A DNA stretch of 64,000 nt. Source: Microcoleus sp. CAWBG506 (GTDB lineage: Bacteria; Cyanobacteriota; Cyanobacteriia; Cyanobacteriales; Microcoleaceae). Numbering within the stretch: position 1 is the first letter of the stretch; every line of letters starts with the position of its first letter. A model generated the notes under the pieces. It was not told the origin of the DNA and did no database searches. It was given only the letters and a program-made list of their open reading frames with translations. The stretch covers positions 2,213-66,212 of the forward strand of contig JAHREW010000013.1 in assembly GCA_020883125.1 (NCBI GenBank), written 5' to 3'. Below are positions 26,634-36,307 of the stretch, in pieces. The position numbers and the translations under genes were made by a program.

Positions 26634-27407
26634 ATGACTGTTGACGAAGCTTTAACGATCGCAGAATCCGCCCTCAACTACCAAAACCTCAACAAAATTC
26701 AAGAGATAGTGTTTCGTCAATCCTGGGAAGGACGGTCTTATAAAGAAATTGCAGCCAGCACTGAATATGAATATGATTATATCAAAGATGCTGGTGCTAA
26801 ATTATGGAAATTACTTTCCAAAGCACTTGAAGAAAAGGTTAAAAAAGATAATCTCAAGTCGGTTATGAAGCGATACTTACGGCGAAATCAAGTGAACGTA
26901 CAGCGAAATCTGACGATCGAAGTTAATCTCAGCGGTGCAAATCTCAGTGGCGCAAACCTCAGCGGCGCTAGATTATTCGCAAATTTAAATGAAGCTGATT
27001 ATGGTCAAGCTCATTTAGATGAAACTATAACCGCTGAAACTGAATTATCTGACTCTGAAAACACAATTGACTGGAATGGTTTTTGCTTCCACTCCGATGC
27101 ACAAGTGAAAATTGCCGAAACCCTCGATCGCACTTCCGCCCTTTTTATGCCCAATTCTCAACTGCGACTGACAACACCCGCCGGGAGACAAAACCAAACA
27201 GCTCAGTTTCTCGTCTTCCACCAAGGCAAATTAGGGATTCTTCAGGTTGACGAGCCCGAAGATGCAGCAGAAGGTGAAGCGGTAGATGTTTTGGCGATCG
27301 ATTCTGGTATCTGTCTTGTCAAACATTACGATGCTACCCGATGCAGCGAACAACCGGATCTGGTTGTACAAGAGTTTTTGGAAATATTGAGTCAAGCGCA
27401 GGCATGA
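26634..27407 (+). CDS. vMAP-type HTH, pentapeptide and nuclease-like protein
   Basis: This 257-residue protein has three parts. Residues 1-80 resemble the HTH domain found at the N-terminus of vWA-MoxR-associated and NTPase conflict proteins in cyanobacteria (NKIQEIVFRQSWEGRSYKEI). Residues ~92-125 are pentapeptide repeats (NLSGANLSGANLSGA). Residues ~145-257 resemble the PD-(D/E)XK-type domain that ends many such proteins (AQVKIAETLDR, LFMPNSQLRL, FLVFHQGKLGILQVDE). The acidic positions expected in the last two motifs are Gln here, and the segment after them is short, so this copy may be inactive. A GGGAGGA site fixes the start. The 410-bp region upstream (26223-26633) holds AAAAGTA-type repeats and no gene. 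Confidence 0.72.
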   Translation: MTVDEALTIAESALNYQNLNKIQEIVFRQSWEGRSYKEIAASTEYEYDYIKDAGAKLWKLLSKALEEKVKKDNLKSVMKRYLRRNQVNVQRNLTIEVNLSGANLSGANLSGARLFANLNEADYGQAHLDETITAETELSDSENTIDWNGFCFHSDAQVKIAETLDRTSALFMPNSQLRLTTPAGRQNQTAQFLVFHQGKLGILQVDEPEDAAEGEAVDVLAIDSGICLVKHYDATRCSEQPDLVVQEFLEILSQAQA

Positions 27408-27667
27408 AGGTTTAATTCTGCTTTTAACTGTTGTAAGTCTATTGTTTCTCCTTTCTGGGCTTGTTGGATACCCGATCGCAACTGTGTCATAAATTCGGAA
27501 TCGGACAGAATTTCTATGGTTTCTAATAGAGATTCAAATTGTTTGAAACTGAGGGCAATGATTGCCGGCTTCCCATCTTTAGTGATGATAGCTGGCTCTG
27601 CCGCTAAGTCATCGGGCCACTTTGGCAGTTGTTGTTGCGCTTCTGTTATTGTCAAATATTTTGGCAT
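27392..27667 (-). CDS. Phd/YefM-type antitoxin, no toxin seen
   Basis: This 91-residue protein resembles Phd/YefM antitoxins, with the N-terminal DNA-binding half LTITEAQQQLPKWPDDL and PAIITKDGKPAIIALSFKQF, and an acidic C-terminal tail. Its last codons overlap convergently by 16 bp with the 3' end of the vMAP-type gene, so no toxin gene can follow on this strand. No RelE- or PIN-like ORF lies upstream (27668-27871). It appears to be solitary or to act on a distant toxin. Confidence 0.85.
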   Translation of the reverse strand: MPKYLTITEAQQQLPKWPDDLAAEPAIITKDGKPAIIALSFKQFESLLETIEILSDSEFMTQLRSGIQQAQKGETIDLQQLKAELNLHACA

Positions 27668-27871
27668 ATTTGCAGTGGTTGAGTTTTATACTTATTATAG
27701 CACGGTTAATTCAGCACAATATCTTCGTTGATAAAGATTACATCCTCATATATAGAATCCATGCTCGTGCGAAAGTCCACGCTAGCCAAGTGGATTAGGA
27801 TTGCTATAGTAGCGATTTCAATCGCCGAATAGTGACTTGAAAAAACAAGGTGGGCATTGCCCACCAACAAA

Positions 27872-29254
27872 TTATGCAGTTTCGTGTTGTTTGTGCCATG
27901 CGGGATGCCACAGCAATTCGGCAGTCGATCGCTTCTCGACCATTTCCTTGGTAATCGTACAGTTAGCTACATCCTTGCGAGAAGGCAACTCATACATAAC
28001 ATCGAGCATTAATTCCTCTAAAATGCTGCGCAGGGCTCTGGCACCAGTTTTGCGGCGACAGGCTTCCTGGGCGATCGCCCGCAGCGCCTCTGGTTCAAAT
28101 TCCAACTGCACACTATCCATATTTAACAACTTTTGATACTGCTTCACTAGGGCATTGCGAGGTTCAGTCAATATCTGTATCAAAGCTGCTTCATCCAGGG
28201 GTGAAATTACTGTCACCACTGGTATGCGCCCGACAAATTCAGGAATTAAACCAAACTTCACTAAATCATCAGCTTGTACCTGTTGTAAAATATCCGCAGC
28301 CCGCTTATCTTTTGGTAGCAAAGTCGAGTTGGTGTCACTTTCGACTGGCTGAATAAACCCTAAAGATTTTTTACCAAGACGCTGTTCAACTATTTTTTCC
28401 AAACCCACAAAAGCACCGCCGCAAATAAATAAAATTTTGCTCGTGTCAATTTGAATAAAATCTTGGTAAGGATGTTTGCGGCCGCCTTGGGGTGGCACGT
28501 TAACCACCGTTCCTTCCAACATTTTCAGTAGGGCTTGCTGCACCCCTTCTCCTGATACATCTCGCGTGATTGAAGTGTTTTCACTTTTGCGAGCAATCTT
28601 GTCAATTTCATCAATATAAATAATGCCGCGCTGGGCTGCTTCGACATCAAAATCTGACATTTGCAACAGTCGCAACAAGATATTTTCTACATCGTCACCG
28701 ACATAGCCGGCTTCTGTCAGGGTTGTGGCATCGGCTACTGCAAAGGGGACTTCTAGCATTTGTGCCAAACTTTGGGCTAGGAGGGTTTTGCCACAACCTG
28801 TCGGCCCGACTAGCATGATGTTAGACTTTTGTAGTTCTACATCGCTGTCTGGCGCTGGTTTGCTACTATCTTTTGCTTGGTCAACGCTTAACCTTTTGTA
28901 GTGGTTATAAACTGCTACTGACAGAACTTTTTTGGCTGAGTGTTGACCGATGACGTGGCCGTCTAAATGTTGCTTAATGTCTGTTGGTTTGGGAATTTTA
29001 GCTAAAGTAATTTTGGATTTGTTCGATCGACCTGGGCGTCGCGTTTTTTGTCCTTGAGGCTCTTTAATTTCTGACTGGGGCGCTTGTTGAGCGACTAATT
29101 TGCCAGAGTCAAAGAATTCCTCTTCTAAAATTTCATTGCATAGCTCCACACATTCATCGCAAATGTAGACGCCTGGCCCAGCTATTAACTTGCGGACGTA
29201 CTCCTGGGACTTGCCACAAAAGGAGCATCTGAGATGGGAGTCATATTTTGGCAT
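27872..29254 (-). CDS. clpX: ATP-dependent Clp protease ATPase subunit ClpX
   Basis: ClpX (460 residues) is an AAA+ unfoldase that feeds substrates to ClpP. The N-terminal C4 zinc finger is present (CSFCGK...CDECVELC). Walker A is [12 protein letters not shown] (~148) and Walker [11 protein letters not shown] (~212). The C-terminal part has VEFV-type sensor regions ([23 protein letters not shown]). GAGGAAAATA precedes the ATG. ClpP is usually encoded directly upstream in cyanobacteria, but here 29255-29520 contains no gene, so the tig-clpP-clpX arrangement is broken or lies elsewhere. Confidence 0.97.
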   Translation of the reverse strand: MPKYDSHLRCSFCGKSQEYVRKLIAGPGVYICDECVELCNEILEEEFFDSGKLVAQQAPQSEIKEPQGQKTRRPGRSNKSKITLAKIPKPTDIKQHLDGHVIGQHSAKKVLSVAVYNHYKRLSVDQAKDSSKPAPDSDVELQKSNIMLVGPTGCGKTLLAQSLAQMLEVPFAVADATTLTEAGYVGDDVENILLRLLQMSDFDVEAAQRGIIYIDEIDKIARKSENTSITRDVSGEGVQQALLKMLEGTVVNVPPQGGRKHPYQDFIQIDTSKILFICGGAFVGLEKIVEQRLGKKSLGFIQPVESDTNSTLLPKDKRAADILQQVQADDLVKFGLIPEFVGRIPVVTVISPLDEAALIQILTEPRNALVKQYQKLLNMDSVQLEFEPEALRAIAQEACRRKTGARALRSILEELMLDVMYELPSRKDVANCTITKEMVEKRSTAELLWHPAWHKQHETA

Positions 29255-29520
29255 TATTTTCCTCTTAATTTACAGTTGCGTTTGGCTGTGGGGATTTAGG
29301 GAGTTTTTCCCCGCTCGAACATTGTGCTGTTCTCAGGAAGGTTTGGCTCTAGCATACCCAAACCACTCCAGCTTCGCGCTCTCTGTCTCTAAGTTAACAC
29401 TTTTGAGGTCTCAGTCATTAGTCATTATTCATTAGTTACAAATCAAAATACCAATTTCTGATACAGACATTGGCAAAATTATACACTCAAAAAAGTTTCC
29501 TTCTACCTTGAAAAGCTGAC

Positions 29521-29964
29521 TTACCATTTTTTGTATTCCAGAAATTTTCCTGACATGATTATTTTGACCCGATCGCCTTTAGGGTCTGCTTCTTTCTCCA
29601 CATCCAAAGTAAAGTCGATCGCACTCATAATTCCGTCCCCGAATTTTTCGTGAATCACTGCTTTAAGAGGCATTCCATAGACCTGCATAATTTCATAAAA
29701 CCGATAAATCAGAGGATCTACCGGAACTGTGGCATCTAAGGAACCTTTGAGGTTCGGTTCTGATAGAACCTGAGCCATCTCGCCATCGAGTCCCAAAGCA
29801 GACACAATTTTTTGTGCTTCATCTGCTGATGCAGTTGCTTGACGGTAAATCACCGCTGCAATCCAAACTTCATCGCGACCGAGCAATTTTTCCAAATCTG
29901 CAAAGCTAATTCCCTGAGCTTTTTTAGCTGCCAAAATTTTTTCTGTAATATTTGAAATTGCCAT
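29521..29964 (-). CDS. cynS: Cyanate hydratase (cyanase)
   Basis: Cyanase (147 residues, standard length) converts cyanate and bicarbonate to ammonia and carbon dioxide in the cytoplasm. The catalytic Arg is in YRQAT (~87), Glu in YEIMQVYG (~98) and Ser in DGIMSAIDF (~121). The start is MAISNITEK at 29964, preceded by AAAAGGAGAA; an in-frame ATG 48 bases upstream is rejected. Cyanase genes in cyanobacteria are often under NtcA nitrogen control, and a GTAN8TAC sequence lies about 200 bp upstream. No cynABD transporter genes adjoin. Confidence 0.95.
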   Translation of the reverse strand: MAISNITEKILAAKKAQGISFADLEKLLGRDEVWIAAVIYRQATASADEAQKIVSALGLDGEMAQVLSEPNLKGSLDATVPVDPLIYRFYEIMQVYGMPLKAVIHEKFGDGIMSAIDFTLDVEKEADPKGDRVKIIMSGKFLEYKKW

Positions 29965-30166
29965 TAAATTTTCTCCTTTTCGCTGCGGTGTAAGATGTGA
30001 AATGTATCTCATATTTTTGATATTTTGTCAATAGCAAATCCCGCAAATATGATAAATTGATAACTCGTTGCCAGACCAATAGCCAATCTCGTCATTATGA
30101 TCGACAACTGGCGATTGAGAGATCCGCGATCGCTTCTCAACAAAAATGGTAAAGTTAGCAGTACGT

Positions 30167-30180
30167 GTAATCAAAATTAC
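30167..30180. promoter_or_regulatory. Candidate NtcA binding site
   Basis: GTAATCAAAATTAC fits the NtcA consensus GTAN8TAC exactly and lies ~200 bp upstream of cynS and ~100 bp upstream of the STAS gene. A TAN3T -10 box at the usual 20-24 bp downstream spacing was not found on either strand, so the site may be fortuitous. Confidence 0.4.
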
Positions 30181-30281
30181 ATCCTCTCTGCTGTGCGCTC
30201 GCCAGTACCCAGGGAGGGTCTCGTACCCGATCGCGCTGCCAAAACCCCTTTACCGCTAACAACTGACAACTGAACAAAAAT

Positions 30282-30626
30282 ATGGAGATTAACACCCCAG
30301 ATTACAGCATCCTGTACGATACCGCTACTGATACAGTGACGTGCTGTGGCTCTTTCCGGCTCAGCCAAATGGAAGAATACGCCCCGATCGTACAGTTGCT
30401 CAATGATGTGGCTGACGGCGAGCAGAAGACAATTACTCTCGATTTGCGAAAACTAGAATTTTTAAATAGTTCAGGGATTAATATTATATCAAAATTTGTG
30501 ATCAAAGTGCGACAGCAAAAAAATATTCAGATCGCAGTCAAAGGCTCCAAGCAAATACCCTGGCAGGGAAAGTCCCTCAAGAACTTGCAACGACTGATGC
30601 CTTCCTTGCGATTGGAATTGGAATAG
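30282..30626 (+). CDS. STAS-like regulatory protein
   Basis: This 114-residue single-domain protein has a STAS-type fold, related to the small regulator family represented by Synechocystis Slr1659. KTITLDLRKLEFLNSSGINIISKF (around residues 47-70) contains the Ser pair of anti-anti-sigma factors. The N-terminus has a beta region (YSILYDTATDTVTCCGSFRL). Partner phosphatase or kinase genes are not adjacent, though a hybrid-type kinase gene follows 152 bp downstream on the same strand. A partner-switching role is an inference. Confidence 0.78.
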   Translation: MEINTPDYSILYDTATDTVTCCGSFRLSQMEEYAPIVQLLNDVADGEQKTITLDLRKLEFLNSSGINIISKFVIKVRQQKNIQIAVKGSKQIPWQGKSLKNLQRLMPSLRLELE

Positions 30627-30778
30627 TTAATCCTTTAAGGTAAACGTGAGATCTAAGCTAAGTTGGGGAAGCATAATTAGGGATTTGCAATACATGGAAA
30701 TAAGTCATAGTTAAGTTAGCAGCAAAAATTAAAAAACTGCGGAACTGACTACATACAAGTTACCAATTTTCAAGTGCT

Positions 30779-32899
30779 ATGCAGGAAGAACCATCGAAAG
30801 AACAGTTATTTTTGGAAGTTCAGTCTCTGCGTGCGGAACTGGAAAACTTGAAGCGCGAAAAAGCCGATCTAGAAATTTTGCTGGAGACGACAACGGAACA
30901 CTCCGATACCATAGAAGCTGACTTGCTATCAAAAGCTGAGTTGGCAGTGCGTTCAAGCGAAGAGCAGTTTCGGGCGATCGCCTCAGCAACTCCCGTTCCT
31001 GTACTGGTTTCTCGCCTCTGTGACGGTTTAATTCTGTATGCAAACGCTCAAATGGCTTCTCTCCTGGACACACCCTTAGCAGAATTGATCGGGTGTCATA
31101 CCCCAGACTTTTACTTCAATCCCGCAGAACGCTCAAAGGTACTCGAAACCCTTGCCACAAATGGGTACATCAAAAATTACGAACTGCACTGCAAAAAGGC
31201 AGATGGTAGCAGTTTTTGGGCCATGATGTCCGTTCAGTCCCTGTTGTTCAATGGTCAGCCCACAGCGTTGTGTGCGTTGTACGACCTTACCCAGCGCAAG
31301 GAAGCAGAACAAGCACTCCAAGAGAGCGAACAACGACGGCGCCGCCAAAGTCTGGCCCTATTGCAGCTAGGTAGGCAGAGGACGATCAACAACGGGGCGC
31401 TGAATTTGGGAGTTCGGGAAATTACCGAGGCGGCGGCGCGTACTTTGGATGTGGAAAAAGTGAGCGTTTGGCTGTACAATCATGTCAGATTTGGAACTCG
31501 CTACGCCACAGATACTCAGGCAAATTTGGCTGCAAGAGCGATCGCCCACAACCAAAGTTGGGTCATCAATCGAGAGGCGATCGAGCTCCCAGTAGAGCAT
31601 TTGGTCAATCATTCTAAGTTGACAACCCAAAACCTCAAATTAGTTTGTCTCGATTTGTACCATCGGACCAGTAAAAGCCATTTGAATCGTACAAAAAACA
31701 ATATAAAATTTTCCAATTTAGATGGGGAATGCGATGCAGGCGACGAAAACAATTCATCCCCCAATCCTTTAGACTCGCCATTGACAAATCAAAACCCTGT
31801 AACAACATTATCTTTAGAAGCAGAACATACCCCAATCCTAAACAAGGAAAGCAGTCCAAATTCATCCATGTTAAATCTAGCCATTAGGCTCGGCGGCCAG
31901 ATAGTCGGCATCCTCTCTGTCGAACATATCGGATCACCCCGCCAATGGGCGTTGGAAGAACGAACCTTCGCCGATTCTTTGGCAAATTTAGTCGCACTGG
32001 CGATCGAAGGATTTGAACGCCAGCGAGCCCAAGAAGCCCTCTCCAAAGCCAAGTCCGAACTAGAAATCACTGTCAAGCAACGCACCGCTCAACTCACCGC
32101 CACCAATAAACTCCTCCGTATCGAAATTGCAGAGCGCAAAAAAACCGAAATAGCTTTACAAGAAGCATTACACAAAGCCGAAGCAGCTTCCAGAGCTAAA
32201 AGCACTTTTTTAGCCAACATGAGCCACGAACTGCGGACCCCACTCAACGCCATTATCGGTTACAGCGAAATCCTAGAAGAAGAAGCCTTAGAAACAGGGT
32301 TCGAGGACTTAATTCCCGATACTAAAAAAATTCAGACCGCTGGTAAACATTTATTGAATTTAATTAATGATATTCTCGACCTTTCTAAGATAGAATCTGG
32401 TCGAATGGAGCTTTATTTAGAAGAATTTCATCTAGGTAATTTAGTAGAAGAAGTGGTAGCAATTTTGTACCCTTTGGTTGAAAAAAATCGCAATCAATTA
32501 CAAGTTTGTTCCTCTCCTGATTTGGGAGTAATGTATGCTGACTTGACTAAAGTCCGGCAAATTTTGTTGAATTTACTCTCAAATGCCCTGAAGTTTACCC
32601 AAGAGGGAACCGTAGTCATCAGCGCGACTCGCCAATTAACAGACGACACTGAATGGATTTATTTGCGAGTAGCTGATACGGGCATTGGAATGTCTCCTCA
32701 ACAACAGGACAGTTTATTTGAACCTTTTATTCAAGGAGATGCTTCTACCACTCGCAAGTATGGAGGAACTGGTTTAGGATTAGCAATTAGCCGTCTGTTT
32801 TGCCAGATGATGGGAGGTGATATTACCATTGAGAGCGAGTTAGGTGTCGGCTCAACTTTTACTGTGCAATTGAAAGCAAAGGTTGAGGCTAGTTGTTGA
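30779..32899 (+). CDS. PAS-GAF sensor histidine kinase
   Basis: This 706-residue soluble sensor kinase starts with a coiled coil (~5-45). A PAS domain follows (~60-170; FRAIASATPVPVLVSR), then a GAF-like domain (~195-430) carrying a low-complexity Asn/Ser-rich insert (~300-370). A coiled coil leads to HisKA with phospho-acceptor His in [11 protein letters not shown] (~483). The HATPase has LLNLLSNALKF and [12 protein letters not shown] motifs. It ends without a receiver domain, so an external response regulator is needed. There is no membrane segment. The next gene downstream on the same strand is also a kinase, with 86 bp between them. Confidence 0.92.
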   Translation: MQEEPSKEQLFLEVQSLRAELENLKREKADLEILLETTTEHSDTIEADLLSKAELAVRSSEEQFRAIASATPVPVLVSRLCDGLILYANAQMASLLDTPLAELIGCHTPDFYFNPAERSKVLETLATNGYIKNYELHCKKADGSSFWAMMSVQSLLFNGQPTALCALYDLTQRKEAEQALQESEQRRRRQSLALLQLGRQRTINNGALNLGVREITEAAARTLDVEKVSVWLYNHVRFGTRYATDTQANLAARAIAHNQSWVINREAIELPVEHLVNHSKLTTQNLKLVCLDLYHRTSKSHLNRTKNNIKFSNLDGECDAGDENNSSPNPLDSPLTNQNPVTTLSLEAEHTPILNKESSPNSSMLNLAIRLGGQIVGILSVEHIGSPRQWALEERTFADSLANLVALAIEGFERQRAQEALSKAKSELEITVKQRTAQLTATNKLLRIEIAERKKTEIALQEALHKAEAASRAKSTFLANMSHELRTPLNAIIGYSEILEEEALETGFEDLIPDTKKIQTAGKHLLNLINDILDLSKIESGRMELYLEEFHLGNLVEEVVAILYPLVEKNRNQLQVCSSPDLGVMYADLTKVRQILLNLLSNALKFTQEGTVVISATRQLTDDTEWIYLRVADTGIGMSPQQQDSLFEPFIQGDASTTRKYGGTGLGLAISRLFCQMMGGDITIESELGVGSTFTVQLKAKVEASC

Positions 32900-32985
32900 G
32901 CATAAATCAAAAATTAGCAGAAAGTGTCAAAAAGTGATATACTGCAACATACATTCTGTAACCCCCGCTGTCTAGATAACTATTC

Positions 32986-35559
32986 ATGAAGAATTTGCTA
33001 GATCGCTTCTTACAAGTTGTATGGAAAAGCAGACCCATTCGCCAGCGGGGGACAGTCATCGTAGCTATCCCCGTAATCAGTCTGTTTGCTTCGCTGAGCG
33101 TCATAGCAGGACTGCGAAACAGAGCGATACAAACAAGAAAGGAACTAGATAGCAATAAGGAAATGCTTCAGGAAACAAACCGTTTGTTAAAAACGGTGGT
33201 GGATGCGGAGACTGGTCTTCGAGGTTACGGGCTAACCAAGCGGCGGGCATTTTTAGTACCATATTTTGAAGCAAAGAAAACTTTGCCTGAACAACTTTCT
33301 GAACTCAAGACTATCACTAAAAAAAATCAGATTCAAAGTCAGCGATTTGCCGAAATTAAAAAAATCACGGAACAGCAAATAGATTTTTTGGAACAGACTC
33401 TAAAAAAGATTGACAATTCAGAGATAAAAGTCCAGTCCCCGGAAATCACTCAGGCATTCACTGAAGGCAAATTCAAGATGGATAGGCTGCGGGAAAAATT
33501 TGATGCCTTTGCAGACACAGGTGAAGCCTACAATAACGTTCTAGACCCAAAAATTCAGCAGTTAGTGGGTCTAATTAATTCCGTCCAATTTACGGCTTTA
33601 GCGGTGGGCTTTTTTGGTGCCACAGCTTCTTGGTATTTATTTGATAGTTTAGAGAAAGAATTGAATCAGCGGGAAGCGAGTTTGCAAGAGAGTAAAACTC
33701 GCATTCAATCTGTAGTCGATCGTGCAGCGGACGGCATTATTACTTTGGACGAAACCGGCACTATTGAGTCTTTTAATGCTGCTGCTGAACGAATTTTTGG
33801 CTGGAGTGCCGATCGCATCATTGGCTCAAATCTCCGAAAACTGATCGCCAAACCTCAACCAGACAAAAGCACAGGCGATTATTGCATTGAATATTTTTTG
33901 CTAAATCCTGGTGCTAAACTAAATATTTATCAGCAAGAAACAGCCGGAATTCGCCGGGACGGAAAAATTTTTCCAATGGAGGTGGCAATCAGCGAAATGC
34001 CGTTGAAAAATCAACGTTTATTCATTGCAATTTGCCGTGATTTGGGACAGCGAAAACAAGCTGAAGAAACTCTACGCAAGCAAGCAAAAATGCTTGATTT
34101 AGCCAACGATACGATCGCCCTACTGGACTTGAACGGCAAAATCTCTTATTGGAACTTGGGGGCGAAGCGACTCTACGGGTGGCGAAATTCCGAAGCAACG
34201 GGAAAAAATATTCACGAACTTTTGCAAACAGAATGGACTGAGCCCTTTGAGGCAATTCAAGAGGAGTTTTTCTCTACAGGAGATTGGCAAGGCGAACTGG
34301 TGCGTACTAAGCGAGATGGCACAAAAATCACCGTAGCAAGTCGCTGGAGTTTGCAGCGGGATGAAGAAAGCGAACCCCAGGCTATTTTGGAAATTAGCAA
34401 CAATATTAGCGATCGCAAATTGTCCGAAATTGCCGCTTCTGAAAGCGCCTCGCGGTTTCGCGCCACCTTCGATCAAGCCGCCGTTGGGATGGCCCAAGCA
34501 AATCTCGAAGGCAAGTTGCTGCTAGTCAATCAAAAACTTTGCGAAATTTTGGATTACAGTCGAGCCGAACTGATCCAGAAAAATTTTCAAGAAATTACTT
34601 TCCCCGAAGATTTGGAACCAGAACTGCATCATTTGCAACGGTTATTAGCAGGAGAAATTGAAACTTACTCTATGGAAAAGCGCTATATCCGCAAAAATGG
34701 AGATTTGATCTGGGCAAACTTGAGTGTTTCCCTGCTGCAAGAACAAAATGGCAATAAATATTTAATGGGTGCTGTAGAAAATATTATGGCACGCAAACAA
34801 GCTGAGGAATCTTCGCGCTTGCAACAAGCAGAATTGAGGTGGATGGCGGACACCCTCGCTAAACTCAGCCAGGATTTAAGAAAGCAGAATCAAGAACTAG
34901 ACCAGTTTGCCTATGTAGTTTCTCACGATTTGAAAGCGCCATTGCGGGCGATCGCCAATCTCAGCAGTTGGATAGAAGAAGACCTCAGCGAGTCCATGAC
35001 AGAGGATACTCTACACCAAATGAACCTACTGCGCGGCAGAGTGCACAGAATGGAAGGTTTGATTGAAGGACTGCTGCAATATTCCCGCGTCGGACGGATG
35101 CAAGTGGCTTCCGAAACAGTGAAAGTAGATAAGTTATTAGCAGAAATAATTGATTCCCTAGCACCCCCACCAGAGTTTGTGGTGGAAGTGCAACCAGGAA
35201 TGCCAACTTTTGTAGCCCAAAGACTGCTCTTCCAACAGGTTTTTTCTAATTTAATTAGCAACGCCATCAAACATCACAGAGGTTCAACCGGTCACATCAC
35301 CATCTCTGTCGAAGACATCGGTGATTTTTATAAATTTGCTGTAGCAGATGACGGGTCGGGAATTGCGGCTCAGTATCACGAGAAAGTTTTTGTGATTTTT
35401 CAAACTTTGGAAGCTCGCGATCGAGTAGAAAATACTGGTATTGGTTTGTCCCTGGTTAAGAAAATTGTGGAAAATCAAGGTGGAATTATTTCTTTGGAAT
35501 CGGCAGAAGGTGAAGGGGCAACCTTTCGCTTTACTTGGCCTAAGCAGCCTATTAAGTAG
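32986..35559 (+). CDS. CHASE3-PAS membrane sensor histidine kinase
   Basis: This 857-residue membrane kinase has a first transmembrane helix (~23-43), a CHASE3 extracytoplasmic domain (~45-190; DAETGLRGYGLTKRRAFL) and a second helix (~195-215). Three PAS domains follow (~240-365, ~370-485, ~495-615). The HisKA is of the bacteriophytochrome-like type with His in SHDLKAPLRAI (~646), and the HATPase has NTGIGLSLVKK (~820). No receiver domain is fused. It probably senses an envelope signal; the ligand is unknown. It may be co-transcribed with the upstream PAS-GAF kinase. Confidence 0.92.
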   Translation: MKNLLDRFLQVVWKSRPIRQRGTVIVAIPVISLFASLSVIAGLRNRAIQTRKELDSNKEMLQETNRLLKTVVDAETGLRGYGLTKRRAFLVPYFEAKKTLPEQLSELKTITKKNQIQSQRFAEIKKITEQQIDFLEQTLKKIDNSEIKVQSPEITQAFTEGKFKMDRLREKFDAFADTGEAYNNVLDPKIQQLVGLINSVQFTALAVGFFGATASWYLFDSLEKELNQREASLQESKTRIQSVVDRAADGIITLDETGTIESFNAAAERIFGWSADRIIGSNLRKLIAKPQPDKSTGDYCIEYFLLNPGAKLNIYQQETAGIRRDGKIFPMEVAISEMPLKNQRLFIAICRDLGQRKQAEETLRKQAKMLDLANDTIALLDLNGKISYWNLGAKRLYGWRNSEATGKNIHELLQTEWTEPFEAIQEEFFSTGDWQGELVRTKRDGTKITVASRWSLQRDEESEPQAILEISNNISDRKLSEIAASESASRFRATFDQAAVGMAQANLEGKLLLVNQKLCEILDYSRAELIQKNFQEITFPEDLEPELHHLQRLLAGEIETYSMEKRYIRKNGDLIWANLSVSLLQEQNGNKYLMGAVENIMARKQAEESSRLQQAELRWMADTLAKLSQDLRKQNQELDQFAYVVSHDLKAPLRAIANLSSWIEEDLSESMTEDTLHQMNLLRGRVHRMEGLIEGLLQYSRVGRMQVASETVKVDKLLAEIIDSLAPPPEFVVEVQPGMPTFVAQRLLFQQVFSNLISNAIKHHRGSTGHITISVEDIGDFYKFAVADDGSGIAAQYHEKVFVIFQTLEARDRVENTGIGLSLVKKIVENQGGIISLESAEGEGATFRFTWPKQPIK

Positions 35560-35654
35560 AAGCAAGAAGTCACCCCCCACTACCAAGAATCAAACCGCCT
35601 TACCCCCCTACCCCCCCTGACAGGTGTAGGTTTTTTACGATAGGGTAGTATAAA

Positions 35655-35692
35655 TTGATACTCCCCAGCCCTTTCATAGACGGGGATTCTTG
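35655..35692 (-). mobile_element. Possible IS200/IS605-type right-end remnant
   Basis: On the minus strand AAGAATCCCCGTCTATGAAA followed by GGGCTGGGGAGTATCAA resembles the hairpin-bearing right end of IS200/IS605 (TnpB) elements. No tnpB is present. Just upstream on the minus strand (35858-35953) is a 32-codon frame starting MKDDRVRITIYVLKHP that looks like the start of a ribbon-helix-helix protein and then stops. The 750-bp stretch 35560-36307 otherwise holds only IS debris. Confidence 0.4.
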
Positions 35693-36068
35693 AAGAGTCC
35701 AGAGTCTGACTTGTCTTCGGCCCTATCAAGTCGCCACTACTCACTCCATTTGAATTTCTTCAAACATTGCGTATACTTTTTTTTGCTTTCGCCCTGCCAT
35801 CGATCGCCAACAGATACGGTACGCTCTACATCCTGCTATTGTTTGCCCTTTAACTATTCCGAATCTGAGTCGGAGCTGTCCGTTGCCGGAATTGCTCGCC
35901 CTCTAGGATGTTTCAACACGTAGATGGTTATTCTTACTCGATCGTCTTTCATGGTAACATCATTTCCTGATTAACCACGTAAAGAAATATTGAAGGCGGT
36001 TTCAACCGCTACCGACTAGGACCCGTGTCTAAAGCCAGGGGCTTGTATCTCGTTCTTCGGTCAATTAG

Positions 36069-36272
36069 CACCAGGCTCGAAAAGATGGACAATCAAAGTC
36101 TCAGGAAGTAGTTTGCTTTAAAACGAACCCTCTGGCTTGTACGCTCCTAGCTCGTTGGGATTCAGGCTACAAAGACCCCTGGCTGATTTTGACAGACCTC
36201 AAACCGAAAGAAGCAGACATCCTGTGGTATGGGCTACGTTCTTGTAATGAAACAGCCCTGCGGCGGCCAGCG
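36069..36272 (+). pseudogene. Transposase fragment, IS4-like
   Basis: An uninterrupted frame without a start codon encodes FKTNPLACTLLARWDSGY, then KDPWLILTDLKPKEADILWY and GLRSC. The pattern 'W...GY.dPWLi.TDL.....a.WYglR' is typical of DDE transposases of the IS4 type found in cyanobacteria; the TDL Asp would be a catalytic residue. A stop lies at 36066-36068 and the frame ends after GLRSC in unrelated sequence, so both ends are missing. Confidence 0.65.
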
Positions 36273-36307
36273 GGTTAAAAATTTACTTGGCATCAGCCCA
36301 GTTATTC

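Noticed and set aside
35690-35923. 77-codon plus-strand frame
   Set aside because: It is antisense to IS debris and has unlikely composition (Ser/Cys/Phe-rich); no start signal.
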